64,000 nucleotides of DNA, taken from the NCBI RefSeq assembly GCF_029525555.1, contig NZ_JAPDHZ010000003.1, positions 1,550,001 to 1,614,000 on the forward strand, in the 5' to 3' direction. The position numbers and the translations under genes are program-made. Below the pieces are notes generated by a model. It was not told the DNA's origin. It did no database searches and saw only the letters and a program-made list of their open reading frames with translations. Positions 6,770 to 15,529 of the stretch are shown piece by piece. The DNA comes from Cohnella ginsengisoli. Its GTDB lineage: Bacteria; Bacillota; Bacilli; Paenibacillales; Paenibacillaceae. Within the stretch, counting starts at the first letter, position 1; every line of letters begins with the position of its first letter.

Positions 6770-9442
6770 TTGCCTTCCGATATGATCCTGCGAACGAAAA
6801 TACGCATCCCTCCCGTTCGCCGCGACGGCGTCGTCCGGACGAGACTGCTCGAGCGGATGGACCAAGCCGTCCGCGGCGGCAGGCTGACGCTGCTTATCGC
6901 GCCGGCCGGCTTCGGCAAGACGACGCTGCTGGCCCAATTTCTGACGGAACGGGCGGATCCTGCGGCATGGCTGTCGCTGGACGACACGGACAACGATCCG
7001 GCCAAGTTCTGGCGTTACTTCATTCAAGCGATCGGCGCCGTCATCCCCGAGCTTCCGCAGCGGGCGCTTCCTCTCCTCGATGCGTACCCGAACGTTTCGC
7101 GGGAGACGATGATGGACATGCTCCTTGGGGAAATGGACGAATACGCCCTGCGGACCGGGCAGCGTATGGCGATCGCGCTGGACGATTACCACGCCGTCCA
7201 TGACGAGCGGATCCATGACGGCCTCGCGTATTTGATCGATCATTTGCCCGATGGCGCACACCTGATCATCGCGAGCCGCGCGCAGCCCCCGGTCAAAGCC
7301 GCGAAGTGGCGCGCGCGCGGTCAGAGCACCGAGATCGCGGGCGGCGAATTGACGTTCACGACCGAAGAGACGCGCCGGTTTTGCGAGCATACGGCCAAGC
7401 TCAGCCTGACGACCGAGCAGGTCGACCGGATTATGGCCTGGACGGAAGGATGGGCGGCGATCGTCCAGATCCTGTCCGTGTCGCTCGTAGGCAAAGATCT
7501 TCAGTCCTTGAACCGGCCGGAAGGACAAATAGCGAACGGCCATGAAAACATTATGGCGTATTTAGCGGAAGAGGTGCTGGCCCGGCTGCCCGACGAATTG
7601 CGGCGCTTTCTGCTCGACACGTCCGTGCCAGAGCGGTTCGACGCCGCTACGTGCGACGCCCTGACGGGCCGCGACGACGGGATCCGAATGCTGGGCGAGC
7701 TCCGCAGGCGCAACCTGTTTCTCGTCCCGCTGGACGACGGCGGCGTCTGGTTCAGATACCATCATATTTTCCGCGACGTACTGAAGGGCCATCTGCTGCG
7801 CGAAGACGCTGCGCGCGCGAGGCATCTCTCCCGCGTCGCGGCGTTGCGATTCAGCGAGCTCGGCCTCCACGACGAAGCGATGGAGCAGGTCATTCAAGGG
7901 GGCAACGACGAACTTGCCGCGGATTTGCTGCAGCGCCATCTGTACGGCGTGCTGGGACGCGGCGAATTCTCGACGCTGCTGCGCTGGATGGCGGCGATCT
8001 CGCCCTCGTCGTTGCCTGCAGAGCTGCACTTGCTTCGCGCGTTCGCGCTCGTCGTCACCGGTCAGTACCCTGCGGCGGAGTCCGCGCTGATCTCGCTCGA
8101 GCCGGACATCCAAGCGCTGCCCGACGGCGAACGGCGCGGACAATTGCAGAGCGGCTTTTTTTTCGTCAAAGTCAACTACGCCTTCTCTACCGGCGACTAC
8201 GATCAATGGTTGAAGTACGCCGACCGCATTCCGGATATGCTGCCGGAGAGCCCTCTGTTTTACAATTTGAACTACAACCGCAGCGAGCCGCTGGTGAGGC
8301 GCACGCTGTTCGGATTGAACGGCGCCATCCCTCCGAGCGCGAACGTCATCGCATTGCGGATAGTCGACATCATGAGCGCCCACGGCTGGAAGCAATCGCT
8401 ATTCTCGCAGTACGTATTGCAGTCCCTTGCTGAAGGCTACTACGAATGGGACCGGCTGGCGGAAGCGGATTCGCTGCTGAAGGAGGTCGAGACGGTCGCC
8501 TATCTGAAACGGTGCGCGGGCCTGTACGTCCCCTGTCGGATCACGATGGCGCGATGCCTTCTGGCTCGCGGACGCGGCGAAGAAGCGCGCGCCATGCTGC
8601 AAGCGACGGCGGAAACGGCCCGCGACTGGGACGAGCCGCGATGGGAGATGCCGCTGGCCGCGTACGAGGCCCGCTTTGCGCTGGCCGAAGGCGATCTCGC
8701 TGGTGCCGAACGACTCCTGAAGCGGACCGGCGTCGGCCCCGTCGACGCGCCCACGTTGTATCGGGAAACGGAATATATGACGCTGGCCAGGCTATTAGGC
8801 GCGAGACGAAAGGAAAAGGAAGCGCTGAAGCTGTTGGAAGGCCTCTCCGCGCTGGGGGTTCGCGAACGCAGCCTCATCACGACGGTGGACGCCGCCGTGT
8901 TAAGCGCGCTGCTCGAGTGGCAGCGCGGCCGGCGCGAAGCGGGCCTGGACCGGCTTCACGAGGCGCTTGCCGCAGGCGCGGCGAACGGTTATGTGCGCAG
9001 CTTCACCGACGAGGGCAGGCCGATGCTGGCGCTGCTGCGGGCGTACCGCGCGAAGCGGCTGCAGTCCGGCGCCGTCGGCGAAGGAGCGCTGTCCGGCGAT
9101 GGGGCGCTAGCTGGCAATGGGGCACATGGCGGCGTACCGACGGCGTACGTCGATGATCTCGTCGTCAGGCTGGAGGCGGAGCTCGAAGCGGCGGGCGCGG
9201 TGGGCGCGGCAGGCGCCGGAGTCGTCCATGACGGCGAAAGGCTGATCGAGCCGCTCACGGACAAGGAGCTGGCGCTGCTCCAGGAGCTCGATCGCGGCGC
9301 GACGAACCGCGAGTCGGCCGCTAAGCTTCAATTGACGGAGGGCACCGTCAAGGTGTACCTGAGCCGTGTCTACGCCAAGCTAGGCGTCTCGTCGCGCACG
9401 CAGGCGCTAAGCCGCGCGCGGGAGCTGCGGCTGCTGGATTGA
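6770..9442 (+). CDS. MalT-like ATP-dependent LuxR-family transcriptional regulator
   Basis: An 890-residue STAND-type regulator. Seen: Walker A APAGFGKT (44-51), LDDYH of Walker B near residue 143, a long middle of helical TPR-like repeats, and a C-terminal LuxR helix-turn-helix (about 826-888) containing LTDKELALLQELDRGATNRE and TVKVYLSRVYAKLGVSSRTQ. MalT relatives bind a small inducer and ATP, then oligomerise on promoters. The inducer here cannot be read. The start taken is TTG at 6770, with GAGGT 7 nt upstream; ATG at 6782 is an alternative. A Gly/Ala-rich insert (about 765-825) precedes the HTH. It is divergent from the SLH gene, which may be a target. Confidence 0.9.
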   Translation: MPSDMILRTKIRIPPVRRDGVVRTRLLERMDQAVRGGRLTLLIAPAGFGKTTLLAQFLTERADPAAWLSLDDTDNDPAKFWRYFIQAIGAVIPELPQRALPLLDAYPNVSRETMMDMLLGEMDEYALRTGQRMAIALDDYHAVHDERIHDGLAYLIDHLPDGAHLIIASRAQPPVKAAKWRARGQSTEIAGGELTFTTEETRRFCEHTAKLSLTTEQVDRIMAWTEGWAAIVQILSVSLVGKDLQSLNRPEGQIANGHENIMAYLAEEVLARLPDELRRFLLDTSVPERFDAATCDALTGRDDGIRMLGELRRRNLFLVPLDDGGVWFRYHHIFRDVLKGHLLREDAARARHLSRVAALRFSELGLHDEAMEQVIQGGNDELAADLLQRHLYGVLGRGEFSTLLRWMAAISPSSLPAELHLLRAFALVVTGQYPAAESALISLEPDIQALPDGERRGQLQSGFFFVKVNYAFSTGDYDQWLKYADRIPDMLPESPLFYNLNYNRSEPLVRRTLFGLNGAIPPSANVIALRIVDIMSAHGWKQSLFSQYVLQSLAEGYYEWDRLAEADSLLKEVETVAYLKRCAGLYVPCRITMARCLLARGRGEEARAMLQATAETARDWDEPRWEMPLAAYEARFALAEGDLAGAERLLKRTGVGPVDAPTLYRETEYMTLARLLGARRKEKEALKLLEGLSALGVRERSLITTVDAAVLSALLEWQRGRREAGLDRLHEALAAGAANGYVRSFTDEGRPMLALLRAYRAKRLQSGAVGEGALSGDGALAGNGAHGGVPTAYVDDLVVRLEAELEAAGAVGAAGAGVVHDGERLIEPLTDKELALLQELDRGATNRESAAKLQLTEGTVKVYLSRVYAKLGVSSRTQALSRARELRLLD

Positions 9443-9490
9443 GTTTGTTGAACGGAGCGCGTGCGTTGGGCGCAGGACCGAGAGTCGGCG

Positions 9491-9566
9491 GCATCGCCTG
9501 ACGTTGAGCAGGCTATCCGCCTCTAGGCCGCGGTCGGGCGCCATCGCCTGCTATTATGCAGGCGAT
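9491..9566. repeat. Two tandem REP-like inverted repeats
   Basis: ATCGCCTGC-TATTAT-GCAGGCGAT (9543-9566) is a perfect nine-pair hairpin. A related copy, ATCGCCTG-N8-CAGGCTAT, lies at 9493-9516 with one mismatch. Each is preceded by a similar GTCGG(C/G)GGC/GCC block, so the unit is repeated about 50 bp apart. There is no T-run, so these are not plain intrinsic terminators. Confidence 0.55.
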
Positions 9567-9577
9567 CCACCCTCGCG

Positions 9578-9785
9578 TCACGCCTCCGCCTTTTTAAACG
9601 ACAATCCCCGCTCCGCGAGCGCTTGCTCCAGCGTATCGATCCCCTTGCGGCCCATGCCGTGCAGCTTGAGAATGTCCCCCCGCCTGCCAGTCCGCCAACT
9701 GATCGAGCCGTTCGACACCTGCGCCGGTCAGCGCGCGCAGCGCCGGCTTGGATAATCCTTTGGGCCAATCGTCATTCCCCTTCAC
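9578..9785 (-). CDS. Small helix-hairpin-helix protein (RNAP alpha-CTD-like), frame broken at a C6 run
   Basis: Removing one base of the six-C run at 9676-9681 gives a 68-residue protein: MKGNDDWPKGLSKPALRAL, GAGVERLDQLADW, then LKLHGMGRKGIDTLEQAL and a KKAEA tail. The LxGMGxKxxDxLxxAL hairpin and small size fit short DNA-binding proteins resembling the RNA polymerase alpha C-terminal domain, common in bacilli. As given, the frame shifts after QAG. Function is unknown. A purine-rich site (GTGTCTAAGTG) is a weak RBS. Confidence 0.65.
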
Positions 9786-9969
9786 TTAGACACCTCCTCG
9801 AAAATGGTTCATCATAGCTTTTCATTTTACATTACCCCCCCCTTTTCCTTCCATTCGGCTCGCCATTTCCAACCCCCCGATATTCGTCCGGCAACTTCCC
9901 GTCCCTGCGGTTCGTCTAACTTCATGAAGGTTAAACTACTACCAACATGAAGAAACGGAGATGACAGCC

Positions 9970-11275
9970 ATGCCGAAGTTCAAAAGGCTCAGCCTCCTGC
10001 TGGCCTCGTCCATACTCGCAGCGTCGCTTGCCGCATGCGGCCAGAATGGAAACGCAGCGTCTTCCGGCGACGCGACAGCGTCCGTATCCGCTACCGTACC
10101 TGCGTCCGACGCCGCAGGCACGACGTCCCCGACGGCTTCGAGCTCCGACGCAGCGGCAGCCTCCCCCTTCCGCCGTCCCCGCGCAGACTGCTTCCGCGGA
10201 ACCAAGCGCGTCGCCGACCGCCGCGCCGTCCGCGGCAGCGTCCGAACCGCAGCAGGCCGTCCTCGGAACGCCGACGGCGCTCCGTATGGCGGGCACCAAG
10301 AGCGGCTGGACGGGCGGCAAAGGTTGGATCGCCAGAACCGACGACGGCGGCAAAAGCTGGCATACGCAGTACAAGCACGATTACGAAGTGCTGCAAATTT
10401 TCGCGCTGAACGATCAGCAAGCATGGGCCACTCTCGATATCGGGGACGCCAAAGCCGTTAAGCTCGTGAAGACGACGGACGGGGGCAAAAACTGGAGCGA
10501 CGCGGGACAGATTCCGAGCTACGCCTTCTTCCATTTCGTCAATGAAAACGAGGCGTTTAGCGGATCATGGACGACGCGGGACGGCGGCCAGACGTGGCAG
10601 GAGCTTTCTGTTCCTAAGGGTCAGGTCGGCGACGTTTATTTCCACGACCGCAGCAACGGTTGGGCCGTCACCCAGGTCGCCGGGCAGAAGTTCAGCTTCC
10701 TTCGCACGCAAGACGGCGGTAAGACATGGACCTCCGTCTACTCGAAGGCTTGGGAAGAGCAGTTGAACGGCGCGGTCATTCGCTCCGCCGGCAAAAACGA
10801 CGCCTGGATCGAGCTGATCGGCGGTTCGGGAATGACCCAGACGTCGTATTCGCTCTTCCACACCGCGGACGGCGGCAAGAGCTGGCAGCCTGTCGTCGCC
10901 AACAGCACCGCGGGCGCAGGGCCCGCTCCCGGATTTAAAATGGACGACAAAGGCGTGCCGTCCAACGAAGGCAGCTCGCCGGGCACGCTTTACGTCGTCG
11001 ACACGAAGACAGCCTTCCTGGGCGGCCAGTGCCAGGCTTGCGACAACCCGAACACGCTGGGCTACACGACGGACGGCGGCAAGACTTGGGTAAACGACAA
11101 GCCGCAGCTTCCGGGATACGGCAAGCAGCTGATCGCAGCCGCCGACGCCAAGCAAGTCTCCTGGATTCTTACCGATTCGCAGAATTCCTCCGTCCTTTAC
11201 GTGTCGCAAGACAGCGGCGCGCACTGGACCAAGACGCACACGTTCGCCAAGCCGGAGAGCAGCGCGGCAAAGTAA
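9970..11275 (+). CDS. Lipoprotein with BNR/Asp-box repeats (YCF48-like beta propeller), frame broken at a C5 run
   Basis: The signal peptide MPKFKRLSLLLAS...LAAC is a lipobox type, followed by a Ser/Ala/Thr/Pro linker. Removing one C from the run 10163-10167 joins it to a body of about 350 residues. The body carries at least seven Asp-box motifs: TDDGGKSWHT, TTDGGKNWSD, TRDGGQTWQE, TQDGGKTWTS, TADGGKSWQP, TTDGGKTWVN and SQDSGAHWTK. Such repeats form a beta propeller like YCF48 or sialidase-like proteins; no catalytic residues were recognised. The length after repair is 434 residues. GGAG 9 nt before the ATG at 9970 sets the start. It probably acts on the outer face of the membrane; ligand unknown. 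Confidence 0.8.
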
Positions 11276-11288
11276 CCGATCTACATGA

Positions 11289-11336
11289 AAAGAAGCTTCT
11301 CGGCCGTTTTAAGCGGACCGTGAAGCTTCTTAGTTT
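11289..11336. terminator. Bidirectional intrinsic terminator between the BNR lipoprotein gene and lspA
   Basis: AAGAAGCTTC and GAAGCTTCTT form the stem, extended by CGGCCG/CGGACCG. A-runs and T-runs flank it on both sides, as expected between two convergent genes. Confidence 0.8.
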
Positions 11337-11347
11337 TATGCAGCGAA

Positions 11348-11875
11348 TCAGCATTCCCTCGGTTCCCCGATGTCTGGCTCCGGCTCTTTCTTAGCCGCCC
11401 GCGCATCCAGCAGCATCCCGACGATCCCGAGCAGCACGCCGATGTTGATCGCGATATCGGCCAAGTTCATGATGCCTCCGCCGACCGTCCATTCCAGGAA
11501 ATCGGTCACCCGCGCGAAGAGCAGCCGGTCGATCGCGTTGCCGACGGCGCCGCCGGCGAAGAACCCGGCGCCCGCCGCGAGCCAGGGATTGGTCAGCTTG
11601 CCCTTGCGCTGCGCGTAGACGACCCAGACGACGACCGCGATCGCCACCGGAATAAAAATTCGTCCCCAACCCTCGAACGAACTGCCCGCCGCGCCCGTAT
11701 TTTCGAAATGGGTAAACCGCAGTACGCCTGGCCAGAACAAATGACTGTCCCCTACAGGCAACGAGCTGCGGACCGCGATCTTGGACAACTGATCGATCGC
11801 GATGACGGCAAAGAGCACGATATAGACGAGCCAGTATCGACGACGTTCCAACAGGCCCGGTTTGACGCTGCGCAT
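11348..11875 (-). CDS. lspA: Lipoprotein signal peptidase (signal peptidase II)
   Basis: A 175-residue inner-membrane aspartyl peptidase that removes lipoprotein signal peptides after lipidation. Seen: the N-terminal AIDQLSK, the NTGAA block, GNAIDR containing one catalytic Asp and MNLADI containing the other, and four hydrophobic helices. Length and motif order are normal for LspA. GGAGGGATCGCC before the ATG is a clear RBS. It is convergent with a lipoprotein gene but not near ileS, its common neighbour, so it may be an extra copy. Confidence 0.95.
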   Translation of the reverse strand: MRSVKPGLLERRRYWLVYIVLFAVIAIDQLSKIAVRSSLPVGDSHLFWPGVLRFTHFENTGAAGSSFEGWGRIFIPVAIAVVVWVVYAQRKGKLTNPWLAAGAGFFAGGAVGNAIDRLLFARVTDFLEWTVGGGIMNLADIAINIGVLLGIVGMLLDARAAKKEPEPDIGEPREC

Positions 11876-11938
11876 GGCGATCCCTCCTTCATGCCTAAGT
11901 ATACGCGATCCGGGAGCGGGTCGTTGCGCTCTCTATTA

Positions 11939-12775
11939 TTAGACTAAAGCCACCATGAGTACCAGCACCGCTAAAGAGAGCGACGTAGCGGCGAGCGGCG
12001 GTCTCCACGAAGGGCTGTACTGAGGATCCAGCAATAGCCGGATGCGCAAGTTGACCGACGCGTCGGCGAAGGAGGCGCTGGCGGCGGGAACCTTCGCTGG
12101 CCCGCCCTGCCGCAGCAGCTTCAGCAGCGCGCTGCCCAGCTCCTTGGCGCCGCCGTTCGACGACGCGATCGCATGACGGTCCGCCAGCACTTCGATCGCC
12201 GTCTTGTACTTGTCCTCCGCCCAGCCGAGCAGCGGGACGTACCATAGCGCCGTGCGGCCGAGCGACAGCGCGAACAGCGCGAGCGGATCGCGCCGCCTCA
12301 GATGATGCCGCTCATGCGCGACCACCGCCGCGAGCTCGGCTGGCTCCAGCATCCGAAGCAGGCCCGTGGACAATACGATTCGCGGCCGGAAAAAGCCGAC
12401 GGTCATCGCGACAGGCGCGTCCGCGCGGATGATCGTCAACCGCCGCGGGCCAAAACCGAACCGGCGCGCATAGCGCCTTGACAGGCGGGCGTCCGCGGTC
12501 CGCCGCAGCATGCCGGCGAAACGCCTCGAGAAGATCGCCTCGCGGACGAGCTGTCTCGCGCAGAAGGCCAGCGTCGAGACGAATACCGCGCTCATCAAGG
12601 GAAGCGATATCGGAAATCCTATGTAATGGAACCATGCGACGCAGTAGTCGAATAGCACGAACGGCAGCCTGATTCCGCATACGACCTTGAGCGCGAACAT
12701 CGCCATCTGCGCGGCTACGAACGCCGAGACGGACAACGATGCGGCCAGCAGCCATCTCGAGCGGGCTTCCCACAT
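11939..12775 (-). CDS. M56 family (BlaR1/MecR1-type) membrane metallopeptidase
   Basis: A 278-residue protein with two or three N-terminal transmembrane helices and the zinc-peptidase motif HERHH in AVVAHERHHLRRRDPL, followed by VLADRHAI supplying a further ligand. It lacks the C-terminal penicillin-binding sensor of full BlaR1, so it is a short M56 protein that may cleave its partner BlaI-type repressor in response to an unknown signal. As given, the frame is continuous with the upstream BlaI gene. A separate ATG at 12775 with AAAGGAA 7 nt upstream, and a stop recovered by removing one T from the run 12788-12793, argue for two genes. Confidence 0.85.
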   Translation of the reverse strand: MWEARSRWLLAASLSVSAFVAAQMAMFALKVVCGIRLPFVLFDYCVAWFHYIGFPISLPLMSAVFVSTLAFCARQLVREAIFSRRFAGMLRRTADARLSRRYARRFGFGPRRLTIIRADAPVAMTVGFFRPRIVLSTGLLRMLEPAELAAVVAHERHHLRRRDPLALFALSLGRTALWYVPLLGWAEDKYKTAIEVLADRHAIASSNGGAKELGSALLKLLRQGGPAKVPAASASFADASVNLRIRLLLDPQYSPSWRPPLAATSLSLAVLVLMVALV

Positions 12776-12777
12776 GT

Positions 12778-13195
12778 TTATCGTTCCTTTTTTAAGTTGT
12801 TTGAGCTGCCGCTCCAGCTGGTCCAGCAGATCGGGATCGACCTGCTCCAAGGCATCGACCATATGCGCGACGGCGCGCGAGCCGAACGCCTGCACCAGCT
12901 CGAAGGTCAGCTCCTTCGACTGCGCCTCGAGAAATTCGTCCCGGCTGAGCACCGGGCGATAGCGATGGGATTTGGAATCCGCCTTTTTGCTCAAAATCCC
13001 TTTGTCCACCAGCCGATTCATTACCGTCATCACCGTGTTGAAGCTCATTTCCTTATCCTTGTTCAGCGCTAGCTGAACTTCCTTGATCGTCAGCTCGCCC
13101 TCCGCGTCCCACAGCGCGGTCATGATCCTGGCTTCGAGCGGGCCGAAAAATCGCTCCAGGCCGTTGCCGTGAAATTTGAAATTTTGCAGCTTCAT
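12778..13195 (-). CDS. blaI: BlaI/MecI-family transcriptional repressor
   Basis: A winged-helix repressor of about 138 residues. Seen: LEARIMTALWDAEGELTIKE, then the recognition region FNTVMTVMNRLVDKGIL and the wing ADSKSHRYRPVLSRDEF. It is paired with an M56 peptidase, the usual BlaI-BlaR arrangement in which the membrane peptidase inactivates the repressor. Removing one T in the six-T run 12788-12793 makes the protein end LKKER followed by TAA, two bases before the peptidase ATG. Start ATG at 13195 chosen for AAGGA about 11 nt upstream; six more codons upstream are possible. Confidence 0.85.
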
Positions 13196-13293
13196 GTTCG
13201 ACACATCCTTCACACTACGGATTATAGTTTTCCGCGTGCCTGCTCGTCAATGTTTGCTTGCATTCGCCGCACCTCCTTCTTGGTCCAAATGAG

Positions 13294-13340
13294 TTGCACG
13301 CTCTCAAACATCTGTTTATAATAAAGACATATGTTTAAAA
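13294..13340 (+). promoter_or_regulatory. Sigma-A promoter of psuK with overlapping AAACAT/ATGTTT repeats
   Basis: TTGCAC (13294-13299), a 17-bp spacer and TATAAT (13317-13322) form a good promoter 40 bp before psuK. AAACAT (13306-13311) and ATGTTT (13330-13335) flank the -10 as an inverted repeat. An operator role is possible, either for the HTH domain of PsuK or for the divergent BlaI repressor. Confidence 0.65.
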
Positions 13341-13361
13341 AGCGAGCTGAAGGAGCTGCCT

Positions 13362-14475
13362 ATGGACCGCGAGCAACAAATTCTGTCGTTCATCCGGCGC
13401 AATCCCTTCGTCACGCAGCAGGAGCTCGCGGACGCGATCGGCATCTCCCGAAGCGCGGTCGCCGGCTACATCGCGGCGCTGACCCGCAAGGGCAGCATTC
13501 GCGGCCGGGCGTACGTGCTCGCCGAAGAGGGCTCCGTGCTCTGCATCGGCGGCGCGAACCTGGACAGCAAAGCCCGCGGCAAGCAGCCGCTGCGGCTCGG
13601 CGCGTCCAATCCCGTCGCGGTCGCGGAGAGCTGCGGCGGCGTCGCGCGCAACATCGCGGCCAACCTCGCCGCGCTCTCCGCGCGCGTCTCGCTGCTGACG
13701 GCGGTCGGCGACGACAAGGCGGGCAGCTGGCTGCTTGAGCGTACGGCGAGCCAGGGCGTCGACATCGGGCCGTCCCTCGTGCTGAGCGGCGAGAAGACGG
13801 GGGAGCTACACCGCCATTCTCGGCGAGGACGGGGAGATGTTCATCGCCTTCGCCGACATGGAGATCTACGAGCGGATCACGCCCGGCACGCTCGAGGAGA
13901 AGTGGCCGCACATCGCCGCGTCGAAGCTGGTCGTGGCCGATGCGAATCTCCCGGCCGACAGTCTCGCTTGGCTTGCCCGCCGCTGCGGCGACGCCGGTCT
14001 ACCGCTGTTCGTGGACCCGATCTCGCCGGAGAAGGCGAAGAAGCTGCCGGACAGGCTGGACGGCATCGCGGCGGTATTCCCCAATCTCGCCGAAGCGCGC
14101 CAGTTAGCCGGGCGGGGCGACGAAGGACAGCCGGCGGACGGCGGAGCGGACGAATGGGCCGAGCTCGCCCGCCTGATCCTGGCGCGGGGCGCCGGCCATG
14201 TCCTGATCACGCTCGGCAAGCATGGCGCCTACTGCGCCGGACCCGAAGGCGAGCTTCATCTGCCGGCGCTGCCGGTCAAGGTCGTCGACGTCACCGGGGC
14301 CGGCGACGCGTTCCTCGCCGGCGTCGCCTACGGCGTGCTGCGCGGGGAGCCCTTCGCGGACGCGTGCCGGTCCGGCCTGGCCGCCGCGCGTATCGCGCTC
14401 GAGACCGCGAGCTCCTCCTCCGAGCAACTGAACGAGGAACGGCTGGCCGAAGCCGTCCGCGAAGCGAAAATTTAA
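13362..14475 (+). CDS. psuK: Pseudouridine kinase (PfkB family) with N-terminal winged helix, frame broken at a G5 run
   Basis: After removal of one G from 13799-13803 the protein has 370 residues. Residues 1-55 are a helix-turn-helix (ILSFIRRNPFVTQQELADAI, ISRSAVAGYIAAL), and the rest is a PfkB kinase. Seen: GGVARNIAANLAAL for substrate binding, LFVDPIS, LITLGKHGAY, and the catalytic DVTGAGDAFLAG. PsuK phosphorylates pseudouridine; its partner PsuG follows 36 bp downstream, which fixes the role. HTH-PfkB fusions are known in this family and suggest autoregulation. AAGGAG 6 nt before ATG sets the start. Confidence 0.9.
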
Positions 14476-14511
14476 TTTACCCAAATCCATCTAGCGGAAG
14501 GAATCGATCTC

Positions 14512-15423
14512 ATGAACCCTTATCTCCAAATGACCAAAGAAGTCCAGGACGCGCTGAACGAAGGCAAGCCGGTCGTCGCGCTGGAGACGACGATTATCTC
14601 GCACGGCATGCCTTATCCTCAAAATATCGAGATGGCCCGCAAGGTCGAAGACATCATCCGCGAAAACGGCGCCGTCCCGGCGACGATCGGCATCATGAAC
14701 GGCCGCATCCGGATCGGCCTTGACGCGGAAGGGCTTGAGGCGTTCGCCAATTCGCCGCAGGTCGAGAAGGTCAGCCGCCGCGACTTCGCGTACATCCTGT
14801 CCTCCGGCAAGATCGGCGCGACGACGGTGTCGGCCACGATGATCGGCGCCGCGATGGCTGGCATCGAAGTGTTCGCCACCGGCGGCATCGGCGGCGTCCA
14901 CCGCGACGGCGAGAACAGCATGGACATCTCCGCGGATCTCACCGAGCTGGCCCAGACGAACGTCGCCGTCGTCTGCGCAGGCGCCAAGTCCATCCTCGAC
15001 ATCGGCCGTACGCTCGAATATTTGGAGACCCAGGGCGTGCCCGTCGTCGGCTACAAGACGGACGAATTCCCTTCGTTCTACGCCCGCGAGAGCGGCTTCG
15101 GCGTCGACTTCAGGCTGGACACGCCGGAAGAGGTCGCCGCCATGCTGCGCACGAAGTGGCACCTGGGCCTTGCGGGCGGCGCCATCGTCGCCAATCCGGT
15201 GCCGGCCGAGTACGCCCAGCCTGCGGACAAGATGGAAGCCGTCATCCGCCAGGCGCTGGACGAAGCCGATGCCCAGCATATTGCCGGCAAGCGCGTGACG
15301 CCCTTCCTCCTCGGACGGATCAAGGAGCTGACCGGCGGCAGCAGCCTCGACACGAACATCCAGCTCGTGTACCACAACGCCAAGGTCGCGGCGGAGATTG
15401 CCGTGGCGCTGAAGGCAAAGTAA
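14512..15423 (+). CDS. psuG: Pseudouridine-5'-phosphate glycosidase
   Basis: A 303-residue cytoplasmic enzyme that splits pseudouridine 5'-phosphate into uracil and ribose 5-phosphate. The sequence matches the PsuG family along its length: ALETTIISHGMPYPQN, the catalytic-lysine region VSRRDFAYIL, GATTVSATM, FATGGIGGVHR, and VGYKTDEFPSFYA. AGCGGAAGGAATC precedes the ATG. It is the second gene of psuKG and ends at a bidirectional terminator. Confidence 0.96.
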   Translation: MNPYLQMTKEVQDALNEGKPVVALETTIISHGMPYPQNIEMARKVEDIIRENGAVPATIGIMNGRIRIGLDAEGLEAFANSPQVEKVSRRDFAYILSSGKIGATTVSATMIGAAMAGIEVFATGGIGGVHRDGENSMDISADLTELAQTNVAVVCAGAKSILDIGRTLEYLETQGVPVVGYKTDEFPSFYARESGFGVDFRLDTPEEVAAMLRTKWHLGLAGGAIVANPVPAEYAQPADKMEAVIRQALDEADAQHIAGKRVTPFLLGRIKELTGGSSLDTNIQLVYHNAKVAAEIAVALKAK

Positions 15424-15442
15424 GTCAAGTCAGCGAAAATGA

Positions 15443-15485
15443 CAAAACGGAAAGAAGCGGCCGAGGCCGTCTCTTCCCGTTTTTG
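15443..15485. terminator. Bidirectional terminator after psuG
   Basis: AAAACGGAAAGAAGCGGCC and GGCCGTCTCTTCCCGTTTT pair over most of their length, with A and T runs outside. It lies between psuG and the convergent monooxygenase gene. Confidence 0.8.
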
Positions 15486-15529
15486 TCGTTTGCCGGAATT
15501 TCAATCCATATTAACGCCCGCCAAGCCGC

